From Hermatobates lingyangjiaoensis (lineage: Eukaryota > Arthropoda > Insecta > Hemiptera > Hermatobatidae), in contig JAPFBL010000244.1 in the NCBI GenBank assembly GCA_026182355.1, positions 443,501 through 507,500 on the forward strand: DNA of 64,000 nt, in the 5' to 3' direction. Below the pieces are notes generated by a model. It ran no database searches. It saw only the letters and a list, made by a program, of their open reading frames with translations, and was not told the DNA's origin. Shown piece after piece: positions 47,000 through 57,829 of the stretch. Each line of letters begins with the position of its first letter. Positions within the stretch are counted from its first letter, which is position 1. A program made the translations under genes and the position numbers.

Positions 47000-48780
47000 T
47001 ATAAGTTTGTAAAAAAGTAGTACAACGTGCTGGTATAATTTATATAAGAAACCAAAGGAATTACTGCATGAAAAGGTTCTGAATTTTTAAATAATGTTTA
47101 AAATTAATTACTTTATTTATAAATGATTAAATTAAAAGCAATAATGACTTTAATAACTATTAAATAACTATTTGCAAGATATAATCAATTTAAATTAAGA
47201 TGAATTTAAAAAAAATATTGGTTTAAACTAGATTATTAAAATTAGTTTAAAACAAAAAATTGGTTTTAAAATAAGTTTATTAATGTTTGCATTGAAACAT
47301 TGACGAAAAAAAGTTTATATTCATAATCTGTTATTGAGTAACTACTATTACGTTATGTTAAAATAATTTAAATTCTTCTATCCAAAGTTTTAAACAACAT
47401 AAAAGTTAAAACTTCATTAAAAACTGAATCATTAGTCATATTATAACACATTTTGACTAATATTTGTTGTATTTCTTTCTATAAATATAATTACTAATAT
47501 TTCTATTTTCTTATATTAAAAGATTATAAATTCTATCTATTGTTATTAATACATTGGAAACTACTTAATTATATAATATTCTAAAGAAAGAAATAATTAA
47601 ATGATGGTAAATTACATCATTTTTTTGTACAAATAACTTTTTTTTTTAATTGTATATTAATTAAAATGAGTCAGCTTTAAAAGTTTTTGTGGCATTATTT
47701 AATTAAAAATAATTCTTATGCTAATTAGTAAAGATGATTTTCATTTTCTGTTTTTTTGCATTACTATAATATATTTGTAATTATTTCTCAATTCTTTTGT
47801 TTGTCATCATTTAATAGTAATAATTTAACACAATGTAGTAAAATAAAACAAAAGATTATTTTAAATCGTGTACTAACCTTCTTTTTTGATGCTCAGATGT
47901 TTTTATTCGTTTCTTCTTTCTTTTAAACACTTATACGAATATCAAAAATAAGTTCATCTAATTAACAAAATCACTTTTAAACTGCTATATATATATTTTT
48001 TCTAAACTCCGATTAAAAAAACCGACGATTACAGCCATAAAAAAACACATGAAAGAAGCCATGATGATTTGAAACAATACAAAAGAGATTTGGCTCTTAT
48101 TTATGCCAGTGTTAACCAAATAGTTAGGAAATAATTAAGAACTAAATTCAGACTTATAAATTTAATGATTTTGTATTAAACAAAAAATGATTATATTATC
48201 GATATTAATTTTAAATAAACATTTGTAAATAGGTATTTAATTATTAAAGACAAAAAAATGGAAATAATGCATGTACTAGTGGAACCTAGTAATTGACTTT
48301 CAAGGTCGATAATGATAATAATGTTCTATATTTTAAAAAAATTGCATCATTGTGCACTCAACTTTACTAAATGTAAATATATTATTAAATTAATTCACAA
48401 GGTATTTAATTCAATGTTACGGTTTAATACAGTTATCTCTATTCTGATAATTTAAACGAAAATGTAACCATTAGCCGAATAAAAAAGAAATGAATCACCG
48501 TGACTAATGATTAAGACTAGAGTCATTTTACAATATTTTAAATTAATTTTCAATACGTTGCAACTTTATATCTTACTTTTTACATAGTTAATTATCATAT
48601 AATGACAAAGAGTTTGTAAGAAATAAAGAAATAATAATACAGTTAATAAGATGGAACCAATTATTTAAAATTTTACTGAGGACGCTATATGTAAGATTAT
48701 ATTCACATAATTAATTATTTTATCGTCTATATTTTATTCTAAGTCATGTAATTAATTGTGTTATTTTGTTTACTTAACTA
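47000..48780. other. Very AT-rich stretch, nothing recognised
   Basis: Unlike its surroundings it lacks PLE ends and long microsatellites. No frame longer than chance. Confidence 0.5.
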
Positions 48781-49040
48781 TCTTACATTGTTAAAAATTA
48801 GACCATATTGAGCTGAAACTTGCTTTTTCATAAGTTTCTCGAGTTTCTGGAATAACGATCTTGTTACTGTATCCACAGATTATAGTAAATTACCAAGCGA
48901 CATGCTAAATGAACACATGTTTGTGCTGTCCTCAGCCATTATCAAGATATGAATGCATTTTGAATATTCCTGAAACTCGAGAAACTTATGAAAAAGCAAG
49001 TTTCAGCTAAATATGGTCTATTTTTTTTTAACAATTTCTG
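48780..49040. repeat. Hairpin element with about 75-base arms
   Basis: ATTGTTAAAAATTAGACCAT ... CTCGAGTTTC and its complement (48780-48852 / 48965-49040), with an unrelated spacer of about 110 bases. MITE-like; no target duplication confirmed. Confidence 0.65.
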
Positions 49041-49718
49041 TATACAGGAAGGACTGCTACTAAAATTTAATTAGCTTATTATATAAACATATTAAATTAA
49101 TTTACATCACTAATTAAAGCAGTAATTTTGGGAAAAGATTAATTTTATTAACTCAGCAACTTTGCAAGCAGTTATTATTTGGCATGGTATTTACTCATGA
49201 TTAGAAAGGTGAAGATAATTACTTTTCTATTGTAAGAAACTTATTTTTATGTTATGGGCGTTGGCATAGGTTCTTTGAAAACCTATGTTGTCATCGATAT
49301 AACTTCAACACATATGTGGTTTATGCAAGCTCTCTTTCGCATCACACTGTTCTCCACTTGAGAGAAATAGTAATTAGTGAATATCACTCTAAAGTGGAAT
49401 AAAGTTCTTTTTTTTACTGTTTCAAGGGATCATACCATACTTCTGTATTAAGCTCTATGGGTCTTAAAAATAGTAATATACCAAAAAGCCGGCATGATAC
49501 AATCATACGATTATCAAATCTCGTATATATCAAAAACCAAGAAAACTATTTGTTACTAATAAATAAAATCTGGAGTGGCCTACACTCAACTTTACTATAA
49601 TTAAACGCGGAGGCGAGCTTCCACGACCCTACATCACAAAAATAAAAACTTATAACCATTTAATAAAAGCAAAAAACTTAAACGTTTCTCATGCTTAGAT
49701 CTTAGAGAACCGAAGTAT

Positions 49719-50160
49719 TCAACATGATATGGACATTAGCCAACATGAAGACCACTTGGGGGCAATACTGCTGTCCTCTTGCATCTGTCCTATAGCAGAG
49801 ATGAATTTAAGAAACGCAGCCCTGTTCTTCTTTAAAGCGTTTCTGTAAGTGGATTCCACGAACTCACCCATATTAGATTCATATTCAAAACGCTCTCTGG
49901 CATATCTGGGGCATACCTTTAAAACGTGAGCTACACTCTCTGAGAGGGCCCCACAAATACACTTCCCATCATACCTCTTTTTGAACCTGCAAAGGTATGC
50001 CCCAAAGTCCCCATGTCCGGAGAGAATCTGAGTCAGCCAGTAGTCTAGATGAAAATTCTTCAGCCTCACCCTCGATGATACGTCGGGGAGGAATCGGTAG
50101 GTCCACCTGCCTACTGTTCCCTCATCCCACCAACTCTGCCAAGTTTGAAGTGGCCCATCT
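49719..50160 (-). pseudogene. R1/I-type LINE, C-terminal ORF2 fragment
   Basis: Minus-strand frame reads QTWQSWWDEGTVGRWTYRFL, RLKNFHLDYWLTQILSGHGD and a zinc-knuckle-like CICGALSESVAHVLKVC. This is the conserved C-terminal region of I/R1-group non-LTR retrotransposon ORF2. It is truncated at the 5' side only about 80 bases upstream of the FA2H b5 exon and points away from it. Confidence 0.8.
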
Positions 50161-50242
50161 TATAGTTTAACTACCCATACCCCCAGTCCTGCTCTCAAAA
50201 CCTGTCTGTCTCCAGGTCAAAGAGGGAAGGCAATCAGTATTA

Positions 50243-50446
50243 ATGGCGGATAGTGACAATGACAAGCTTCAGTGGCAGTTTGGAGACAGACTCTTGGACC
50301 TCGATCGTTTCCTCACCCGTCATCCAGGAGGAAGTAAAACTCTTCTAGATGCAAGCACAGATGACCTCTTGCAGTCAATGCGGCTGGTTCCCCACTCCCC
50401 TGAGGCCTTCTACCTTCTCAGGGATTTGGCCAACTCCTCGTCTGAG
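50243..50446 (+). CDS. FA2H: FA2H exon with cytochrome b5 domain
   Basis: 68 codons starting ATGGCGGATAGT, donor GAG|gtagct. Encodes DRLLDLDRFLTRHPGG and HSPEAFYLLRDL, the two haem-ligand regions of the b5 fold. The frame is open back to tctccag at 50215, so this could be an internal exon with an upstream start. A LINE fragment ends only about 80 bases upstream. Confidence 0.85.
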
Positions 50447-51757
50447 GTAGCTATAAATAACCAGTTAATATAAACAGAACCAGTCGAACTATTTTTTCTT
50501 TTATTTCTATCTCTTTCAACTATTTGTATGAATTATTAGTAATAATGTCCGTCATACCTCGTAAAGTTTCTGTAGAGCTCGACCGGTTTTGGGTCCGTCT
50601 GGTTCCTATCTTCAAGAGCAACTTTTATTTTGTATTTTATTTTTTCTTGCAATCTACCTAACCCAGACATCATGGAAAATACAATGGATCTACCTCAGAC
50701 AGGACTAAAGGGACAACGAATGTACATAAAAGAAGAAAAGAAATATATAAATATAAAATGACTGACAACATAATAAATGAACAGACAAACTATCAAACAG
50801 ACATTTTAACAAAACCTCTACTAACATTCAAACGAAGACTCAAAGAACTGGAAATAGATAATGAAATAAGAAATAATAAGAAGAAAAAAAAGTAACAAAT
50901 AAACATGCAAACAAAAATTTAACTATACAGAAAACACTGATTCCATAATGCAGATAACAAGTTTAGGTAGGTTGCAAGAAAAAAATAAAATACAGTCAGT
51001 TGCTCTTGAAGATGGGAAGAGACGGACCCGAAACCGGTCGAGCTCTACAGAAACTTTACGAGGTATGACGGACATTATTACTAATAATTCTTATATTACT
51101 AACCTCAGTGAAACTAACCCAATATTTGTATGATCTCTGATAAATAGGACAGGAAACTTTTTGAATTTCCCGCGCCTTGTACAATGTAATTTTAAATTTT
51201 GTTATTGTTATGTTGGTACACTCGTCACGGCCATATGTTTACAGTTTGGACTGTATAGCAAGCATTGTTTTTATAAGGCAAGAAGGTTACAATCGTATTT
51301 GTGGGTTTTTGTTGTTGAAAAAATAATTACCTATGGAATGGCTTATACCGCTTAAAACATTTTTTTTTGCCTGATATAAAAACCGAAACATTGTCAATGA
51401 GTGTTTAATTTGAACCTGAATAACTGACCTAGTCCAGATAAACTTTAGTTTTGTTTATATATATATATGAATTAAACACCACAATAAACCAATATATATT
51501 AGATACAATGCTCTAAGGCCTTTCATTACATCATCAGAGAGCTAAAATTACTAAATAAAAAAAATCATTTTTTTTTTTTTTGGTTTGGTTCATTTAGTAC
51601 TCTGATGATGTTGTAACGAAAGGTCTTAGGGCATTGTATGTAATATATATTTGTTAATTGTTGTGTTTAATTCATATATTATATCAAGAGTTATTGTTGA
51701 TTATTAATTTATACACCTATTCTATGCAACGGTTGATACATTATTGAATTTGTTATA

Positions 51758-51806
<49 letters not shown>

Positions 51807-52304
51807 TTTAACACATAGAAAAGAACACAGAAAGACACTACAGAACTCACTTCGATATTTCGACATCCGTCGTCATCGGGAAGAAGTGCGAAGTACTCGC
51901 GATGAGAAGCAAACTGCTACTATATATATATATATATATATATGTATATTTCATAAATTTAAAATTTTTTAATTTGTATATTATTATTATTATTTATTTT
52001 ATTAATTCTTAATTTTCTGTTATTTTGAATTAATAGTTATCAAGATTCCTTTTTATTATATATTTTTTTCATTATTTTTTCTTTTATTATTTTATTTTTC
52101 CTCGTTGCTATTCTTCTTCAGCATTCCTACTACTTTTTTTCGTTTTCGTTGTGGCCAACCTGTACATATTCTGTGAAGCTGTCCAGTTGGCTTTCGTCTT
52201 CTAGCCACTCAACTTCCTTCTGTGAGGACGACCGTTAAAAGGGTCGAAATATTGAATGTGAGTCCTAGTTTCTGTTTTTCATTCGTATTTTTCAAATTTT
52301 TCAA

Positions 52305-52339
<35 letters not shown>

Positions 52340-55300
52340 CTTAAAATAAACAGTGTCACATAGACTGAAACATAACAAAAAGACTTACTTTTCAATATTT
52401 CGACCGCCATTACGGTCGAAATATTGGAAAATGAGTCTTTTGTTATGTTCCTGTCTATGTGTCACTGTTTATTTTAAGTGTTATCTGTCCTGCCGGACTG
52501 TTTTTCGTTTATCATATATATATATAGAAACTAAAGTTTATGAGGTCTCGGTCAGTTCTTCAACTTCAAATTAAACTATCATTGCCAACGTTTCGGTTTT
52601 TATTTAAATACTTTTTCATAGGCAAAATATACAATTTTTAAACAGAAAAACAAATTATTTACGAAGAAAAATAGTATGTGGTTTTCAACAACAACTGTCT
52701 AGTTTGAATGTTGTAATAATATTTACATATGTAATCACAGGAAGACTTGGTGGACTGGAAATCGGCCATGCTGCCGCAAGTAGGCTGCCTGGGCATGGCC
52801 TACACATCATGGGTTTGGCGACCTGTGGACCGTCCACTGACGCTCTTTCAGAACGCCTTCCTCGAGAGCCTCTCTCGGACTTCACCCACGCAAGTCCTCT
52901 CTTTCTGGCTTCCTACTCTTGCTCTGCTCACAGCTGCATCTGTAACCAATTCAGGTAACCATCATTATAGGTTAGGTTAGGTTGCAGTGGCAGTCGCACA
53001 AGGAAACACACATAACCCAAACATTGACACTTTTGTGATACCACACAAAGAAGATTGATTCTAAATTAGACTCCTTTCTTAAAGTACCGAAACAAACGCT
53101 TGAAATAACATTTACAGATACCAATTTTCTACTTTTTTAGGTATTTCCAAATTCTCTATAAATTCACCTTATTGCAAACTGTTCCGATCTAAATATTTTT
53201 CCCCATTTTCTTGTACCTATATATTATCCCTTCTTCATAGGTGATGTTATAACTTTGATTAAGTTACAGATTACAAATTCCAAAGGTACTTTCCTTCAGA
53301 GAAGTTACGGCTTTGAAGAAAGTAACCACCATAACCTGAGAATTTTGGAGGCTATATTAATTCAAAAGCTGAAGCCACTTCTAATTATTCAAGTTGAAAA
53401 CAGTAGCCGTATTTTGAGGCTGTTTAATTCACATCAAGAGCATCCAGAAACCCTTTCAGGTTGTGACTTAGGCCGAGAGGCCACTCACCCCACAGGATTA
53501 ACGCCCACCTTTTCTTAAACTTGAAGAAAAACAACCCCTTCCTACCTTCTCCGTATATATATATATAATAAACCAGATACTTCACCTTAGAAGTTATTCA
53601 CGCCCTGATGATGAATGCTGATCATTAAGGTCTATTAACCGTACTTGTACAGTATTAACTTAACAAAAGTATAGTATTAACACTACAGTACAGTAATAGT
53701 ATACTTATTAACAGTATTAACATTTCATTTACTTTAAGACCAATCTTTGGGGCTTCTCAACAATTTTTATATGATGTCACGTCTTCAAGGAACTGAAATA
53801 GGTCAAAATATCTCTGTGCTAAAGTCACTGAAAACAAATAGCATTCGTTTCCTTATCTTATAAAATTGACTAATTAGGATTTAGAAATATTATTAAGATA
53901 ACAAAATAAAGAGCATTTATAATGAATAAAACATAATTGAAAGATGACTAGCACCCCCCCCCCCCCCCCCAAAGTATTAACTCTACCCTTCTCATTTACC
54001 CCTGGGGCTAGGGCTAGGTTAGCTGAGTGGTCAATGTATTCGCCTCTTAACTGGCAGGTACGGTGTTCAATACCCACTCTGACCCTCAATTTATTTAAAT
54101 GGAAGGTGAATAAATCTGAGCATGTCGTCCCTCGTGGAAGATATTAAGCCGACAGAACCAAGACTGTATGATGTCAGGTACTCGTTAAACATCCCTACTC
54201 TGAACAACACTTGTCTAGTTAACTCGGAGAGGACAGGTTCTGAACCTGAACGATGTCAGGTACTCGTTAAAGATTCCTACTCTAAATAACATTTGAGCTA
54301 GACAACTCGGAGAGGCCAGGTTCTGAACCTGTACGATGTCAGGTACTTGTTAAAGATCCCTACTCTAAATACCCTTGAGCTAGACAACTCGGAGAGGGTA
54401 TTAATACATCTGTTCTCAACCTGTACGATGTCAGGTACTCGTTAAAGATTCCTACACTAAATAACACTTGAGCTAGACAACTCGGAGAGGACAGGTTCTG
54501 AACCTGCACGATGTCAGGTAATGATCCCTAGTCTAAATAGCACTTGAGCTAGACAACTCGTAGAGGACAGGTTCTGAACCTGTACGATGTCAGGTACTCG
54601 TTAAAGATTCCTACACTAAATAACACTTGAGCTAGACAACTCGGAGAGGACAGGTTCTGAACCTGCACGATGTCAGGTAATGATCCCTAGTCTAAATAGC
54701 ACTTGAGCTAGACAACTCGTAGAGGACAAGTTCTGAACCTGTACGATGTCAGGTACTCGTTAAAGATCCCTACACTAAATAACACTTGAGCTGGACAACT
54801 TGTCAAATCTCGATATCAGGTATTCGTTAAACATCTCTACAATTGTCCAGGCAACTTGGAGAGGACAGGTTCGAACCTGTACGATATCAGGTAATTGTTA
54901 AAGATCCCTACTATATATAACACTTCAGCTGGACAACTCGTCAAATCTGGATATCAGGTATTCTTTAAAGATCCCTACACTTGTCTAGGCAACTCGTAGA
55001 GGACAGGTTCTGAACCTGTACGATGTCAGGTAATTGTTAAAGATACCTATTCTAAATAACACTTGAGGTGGACAACTCGTCAAAACTCGATATCAGGTAT
55101 TCTTTAAAGATCCCTAAACTTGTCTAGACAACTTGTAGAGGACAGGTTCTGAACCTGTACGATGTCAGGTACTCGTTAATGATCCCCACTCTTAGGACTT
55201 ATACGAGTAAGGCAAAATTTAGGAAATCCAATGTAGAATCAGTCTTCTTTATATGTTATCAAAAAGAGATAATGTTTGGTCTATGTGTGTTTTATGCAGG

Positions 55301-55601
55301 ACTTCCACTGTAACTTAACTTATCCCCGGGGAATAAGCTTTCCCGAAGGATCTACGCTAGATATTACTTTCCTGACTGCGGTGCTGGAGCAGCTGTGCCA
55401 CTCAACCAAAGTGTGTGTGTGTTTTTTTTTTTGTCGATAGACAGGAGCTGGCGAGACCTCTGCCTGGCAGCCATCGGCGGCTGTCTGTTCTGGCCAATCG
55501 TCGAGTACACCATACACAGGTGGCTGTTCCACCTCGAGCCTCCCTCTCATTCGCCTACCCTTATCAGGCTCCACTTTACTCTTCATGGAATCCACCATAA
55601 G
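50243..55601 (+). CDS. FA2H: Fatty acid 2-hydroxylase, 5' part (three exons seen, 3' exons not found)
   Basis: Three exons, 50243-50446, 52741-52954 and 55441-55601, join in phase. FA2H is an ER membrane di-iron enzyme that adds a 2-hydroxyl group to fatty acids destined for ceramides, taking electrons through its own N-terminal cytochrome b5 domain. Visible features: the b5 haem motif HPGG (residues 27-30) with a second His in VPHSPEAF; the family hallmark DLVDWKSAMLPQVG at the start of exon 2; a hydrophobic segment (VLSFWLPTLALLTAA); and in exon 3 the histidine boxes EYTIHRWLFH and LHFTLHGIHHK. The later boxes and the C terminus would lie on further exons, which I could not find before the window end. 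The linker between the b5 domain and DLVDW is very short, so a small exon may have been missed. An open frame runs 9 codons upstream of the chosen ATG to a possible acceptor at 50215. Family assignment is firm; the exact model is provisional. Confidence 0.88.
50535..51130. mobile_element. PLE fold-back, family H, in FA2H intron
   Basis: Minus arm 50535-50665 and plus arm 50960-51125 share CCGTCATACCTCGTAAAGTT and GCAACCTACCTAAAC-like ends. The spacer (50670-50955) may hold a decayed PLE coding piece (LTNIIN...RQTNYQTDIL-like frame). Confidence 0.6.
51002..51043 (+). ncRNA. Hammerhead-like motif, family H
   Basis: GCTC, TTGAAGA, T, GGG-loop-CCC, GAA, ACCGGT, C, GAGC. The stem III palindrome is perfect here. 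The inverted partner lies at about 50570-50615. Confidence 0.45.
52335..52640. mobile_element. PLE fold-back family F followed by a family J end
   Basis: Family F arms meet near 52410, where the two cores are almost fused (ATATTTCGACCGCCATTACG then GGTCGAAATATTGG). After (TA)n, a minus-oriented family J end lies at 52525-52640. An isolated plus core-like CTGTGAGGACGACC lies at 52219. Confidence 0.6.
52741..52954 (+). CDS. FA2H: FA2H exon with DLVDW motif and membrane segment
   Basis: 214 nt, acceptor aatcacag|GAA, donor TTCAG|gtaacc, ending in phase 1. Contains EDLVDWKSAMLPQVGCLG and a W-rich turn (SWVWRPVDRPLTLF), both typical of FA2H, then a hydrophobic stretch likely to span the membrane. 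Confidence 0.88.
52971..53068 (+). repeat. Dispersed AGGTTAGGTTGC repeat, copy 3
   Basis: GTTAGGTTAGGTTGCAGTGG then GGAAACACACATAACCC and TTTGTGATACCACAC, 16 bases after an FA2H donor. Confidence 0.5.
53255..53517 (+). other. Short frame with possible GIY-YIG-like tail
   Basis: An open frame with SNHHNLRILEAILIQKLKPL, which loosely resembles the ILEA..I...KP end of GIY-YIG modules in retroelements. It lies in an FA2H intron, so it is unlikely to be a host exon. Weak call. Confidence 0.25.
54011..54190 (+). mobile_element. tRNA-derived SINE in an FA2H intron
   Basis: Box A TAGCTGAGTGG (54020-54030), box B GTTCAATACC (54065-54074), body GGTGAATAAATCTGAGC, tail GATGTCAGGTACTCGTTAA. The tail leads without a break into the 83-bp minisatellite. 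Confidence 0.7.
54145..55195 (+). repeat. 83-bp minisatellite grown from a SINE tail
   Basis: Some 12 units with CGATGTCAGGTACTCGTTAA, CTTGAGCTAGACAACTCG and GGACAGGTTCTGAACCTGTA. The same words form the tail of the SINEs at 54.0 and 35.9 kb. GACAGGTTCTGAACCTGT is a near-palindrome in each unit. Confidence 0.85.
55441..55601 (+). CDS. FA2H: FA2H exon with histidine boxes
   Basis: 161 nt, preceded by a long T tract and gatag, followed by AAG|gtcacc (a weak donor). Contains EYTIHRWLFHLEPP and RLHFTLHGIHHK, the iron-binding boxes of the fatty acid hydroxylase superfamily. The phase fits the previous exon. Confidence 0.88.
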
Positions 55602-55724
55602 GTCACCCAACAGTATATATATATATCCCTTATCGTCCAATTGCTTTCATTTATAAACTTTCACAAGCTATACAAGCAGGTACTTATGATATTTACTCAT
55701 AATTAAAGAGGAAAAGGAACACTA

Positions 55725-55800
55725 ACTTTTCACACAAGAAAAGGATTCAATCAAAAGACGCGTTTCGAACACTTATTGTCATCATCAGGGTACATCTGAA
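55725..55800 (-). mobile_element. PLE end, family C variant
   Basis: Minus strand: CTGATGATGACA, loop, TGTTC, GAA, ACGCGT, C. Partial copy. Confidence 0.45.
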
Positions 55801-55912
55801 ATATTTATAACACTATTGGAATAGATTAAAGGGAAACCAACAAAACTTAAACTAATATATCAACTAGTTATAATATTTTAAATTTTAAACACAAACATAA
55901 TTAAAAATAAAC

Positions 55913-55954
<42 letters not shown>

Positions 55955-55962
<8 letters not shown>

Positions 55963-56371
55963 TGTGTTCTCTAATTGGGGTTCGGTCAATTTTCCAGGAT
56001 AAAAAATCAAACTCTCGTTGCCAACGTTTCGGTTTTATTTAAAACCTTTTTCATAGGCAGAAGTAAGAATTTTTTAACTAAGAAAATGAAATTTACATTA
56101 TTTAAAGGAACAACAATGTTAGCCGGACAAAACCTTCGACTAGACTCAACAGTCTAGTCGAAGGTTTTGTCCGGCTAACATTGTTGTTCCTTTAAATAAT
56201 GTAAATTTCATTTTCTTAGTTAAAAAATTCTTACTTCTGCCTATGAAAAAGGTTTTAAATAAAACCGAAACGTTGGCAACGAGAGTTTGATTTTTTATCC
56301 TGGAAAATTGACCGAACCCCAATTAGAGAACACACCTATTCTATCAAACGGTCTATATATTATTGAATCTG

Positions 56372-56375
<4 letters not shown>
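55955..56375. mobile_element. PLE fold-back, family J
   Basis: Almost perfect inverted repeat with arms of about 185 bases around 56152 (CGACTAGACTCAACAGTCTA at the centre) between two (TA)n tracts. Stems I (TGCC/GGCA), II and III (ACGT) of the motif are present, but the core box is TATGAAA. Confidence 0.75.
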
Positions 56376-56401
<26 letters not shown>

Positions 56402-56408
<7 letters not shown>

Positions 56409-56590
56409 GTGTCTTTCTAGATATATATATATATATATTATATATATTATATATATATATATATATATCTAGAAAGACACAGACATAACTCACATCGATA
56501 TTTCGACCATCGTCGTCATCAGGAGGTGTGAAGAGCGAAGAGCGAAGAGTCCCGCAGGAAGACAGGGCAGCGACTCAGCGAGTGCAAAAT
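56402..56590 (-). mobile_element. PLE end, family B
   Basis: Minus-oriented family B arm after interrupted (TA)n, containing the intact core (complement of 56503-56525). Confidence 0.6.
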
Positions 56591-57133
56591 TTAAAAGAAG
56601 GCAAAGGTTATATACCAAACTTAAAATTAATGAAATAGAAATTCCAGAAGGAATAGTTTAAAAACTATGAAGCATATTGTTTAATTAGAAACACCAGTAA
56701 GGATGCAAAAAGCTTAAAGAAAATAAAACCTATAACTGTAGAAATATTTTATCTTAAACGTAAAAACGAGTCCAACGTTCATTTGTTAAATATTAATAAA
56801 ACTAGTAAATTCGACTTATCACTTATACGTATAGAACATATGAATAAAGAGGAACAATCAACCTCATTTATAAAGAATAAACTATATTTTATAAAGAATA
56901 AACTCTCATTTATTTTTGTCGAATCCTTAGTCTTGACTCAGTCTTGTCTCAGGAGTTTTATGAACAACTGTTTATTGTATTATTTCTTATATTATATTTT
57001 TCATTAGACAGACTCCTATTAGAATAATCTAATAGTAAAGTATCAACTAATACTGTAAACCTTAACATAAGTAATTAGTAAATAAAAACTTTTTAAAAAG
57101 ACAATATTGAGAGGAAAGAACATAACTTATATA

Positions 57134-57829
57134 CAGTGGAACCTCTACATACGAGCTACTCTACTTACGAGAAACTCCAGATACGAGAGGTCTTTCGAGC
57201 AAAAATCTTGCTCTATATACGAGAGAAAATCCAAGTTACGAGAATTTCCAGATGGTTCCGCTAGGAACCTACTAGTCGTGCTACAGCTCTTTTAAATGAC
57301 ACTTGCCTTACACATTTCCGTAACACTTTGAAAGAGAGGCAGAGACAAACCTCCTTGGATAAGTTTTTCTTCAAAACTTATAGAAAGACAAACTATAGAA
57401 AGTGAAAGTGTTGCGATTCCAGCTAAAAGGGCAAAAGAAAGCGAAGAAAAGTAAAAACTGATACAGTAATGTTAAAAGCAAAAAAAAAAAAAGCAGAAAA
57501 AAGTGCATAAATAAATTAGTGCCGTAAAAAAAATTAGTTTTTCATAAAGTTAACTTTAATTTTAAGTGGAAGTGCTCATAATAAACTCGCATTTTATTTC
57601 GTTAATATCATCTTATTTATCTTATTACTGTATTTTTATGTTCAGTCACTATTTGAATGTGTTTTTAGTAATCAGGAAGATGTGTTCATAGTTATTTAGG
57701 GTTAACTTGAATATTTTGGGAGGCCGGGAACAAATTAATTGGTTTTCAGTTATTTCTTATGGGAAAAATTCGCTCTAGATACGAGCACGATCCGGGAACG
57801 AATTAATCTCGTATGTAGAGGTTCCACTG
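57134..57829. mobile_element. pogo/Tigger-type non-autonomous element, subfamily 3
   Basis: Ends CAGTGGAACCTCTACATACG and complement. TA is clear on the left, decayed on the right. Between about 57255 and 57400 the plus strand reads LLNDTCLTHFRNTLKERQ and RQTSLDKFFFK with interruptions, again the pogo-type C-terminal tail. Confidence 0.8.

Noticed and set aside
52971..52992. Arthropod telomeric repeat (TTAGG)n
   Set aside because: Only two or three GGTTA units at the head of a dispersed repeat found at two other internal sites.
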